Shown in pieces: positions 63,960 through 64,000 of a DNA stretch of 64,000 nucleotides. The translations under genes and the position numbers were made by a program. Position 1 is the first letter of the stretch. Each line of letters opens with the position of its first letter. This DNA is from Paramesorhizobium leguminum (GTDB lineage: Bacteria > Pseudomonadota > Alphaproteobacteria > Rhizobiales > Rhizobiaceae), in assembly GCF_003217235.1 (NCBI RefSeq), contig NZ_QJTF01000001.1, positions 124,001 through 188,000 on the forward strand. The letters are read 5' to 3'. The notes under the pieces are model-generated. The model was not told where the DNA came from, did no database searches, and saw only the letters and a list, made by a program, of their open reading frames with translations.

Positions 63960-64000
63960 TGCCCCTCATCCGCCTGCCGGCACCTTCTCCCCGCATACGG
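63960..64000. repeat. Palindromic repeat family B, copy B3 (cut by the window edge)
   Basis: TGCCCCTCATCCGCCTGCCGG and CACCTTCTCCCCGC match the left arm of B2; the rest lies outside the window. Confidence 0.7.

Overview
The window reads as chromosomal DNA of an alphaproteobacterium of the order Hyphomicrobiales, most like Brucella/Ochrobactrum (inference). The grounds are the high GC content, the guaB / rsmB / guaA neighbourhood, a divergent oxyR-katA pair, an Agrobacterium-type uronate oxidation locus, and several families of short palindromic intergenic repeats. No rRNA, CRISPR array, insertion sequence, prophage or integrase was seen. One tRNA, tRNA-Gln(CTG), is present.

Left part (1-25.1 kb): the 3' part of an autotransporter; a complete type I restriction-modification operon (hsdM-hsdS-hsdR) ending in a YgjP/SprT-like metalloprotease; tRNA-Gln; two adjacent fluoride channel genes; ppx/gppA-rlmE; a TumE-like toxin-antitoxin pair; an MFS exporter; a ClC chloride channel; then a housekeeping series of guaB, a MAPEG protein, oxyR-katA, rsmB, a hotdog thioesterase, an MTA/SAH nucleosidase and guaA.

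Middle part (25.4-36.1 kb): an accessory block dense in regulators. Five transcription factors (LysR, TetR, LysR, LysR and, at its edge, LacI) sit beside small redox or detoxification genes (two SDRs, a quinone-type MDR reductase, a SnoaL-like protein, an MhqO/MhqD-like pair, pirin). Good dyad operators are visible in most of the divergent promoters.

Right part (36.2-51.8 kb): plant-polymer use. A LacI-controlled ABC importer with a GH127 beta-L-arabinofuranosidase is followed by a TRAP transporter, gli, gci, kdgD, a GntR regulator and a divergent udh. Together these form the oxidative D-galacturonate/D-glucuronate pathway down to 2-oxoglutarate semialdehyde. The last dehydrogenase of that pathway is not in the window.

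Far right (52-62.1 kb): RidA, an RpiR regulator, a fold-type III PLP enzyme with a D-serine-dehydratase-type HxC metal site, an M81 (MlrC-like) metallopeptidase and a dipeptide-type ABC importer. Three of the promoters share a 14-bp AT-rich motif beside the RpiR gene, so they probably form one regulon. I propose a pathway for uptake and breakdown of peptides or conjugates containing D-hydroxy-amino acids. An AraC regulator and an SDR close the window.

Throughout the window lie at least five families of palindromic repeats, several with compensatory base changes. One copy is inserted in frame in a permease gene. In all three import operons a structured element separates the binding-protein gene from the next membrane-subunit gene.
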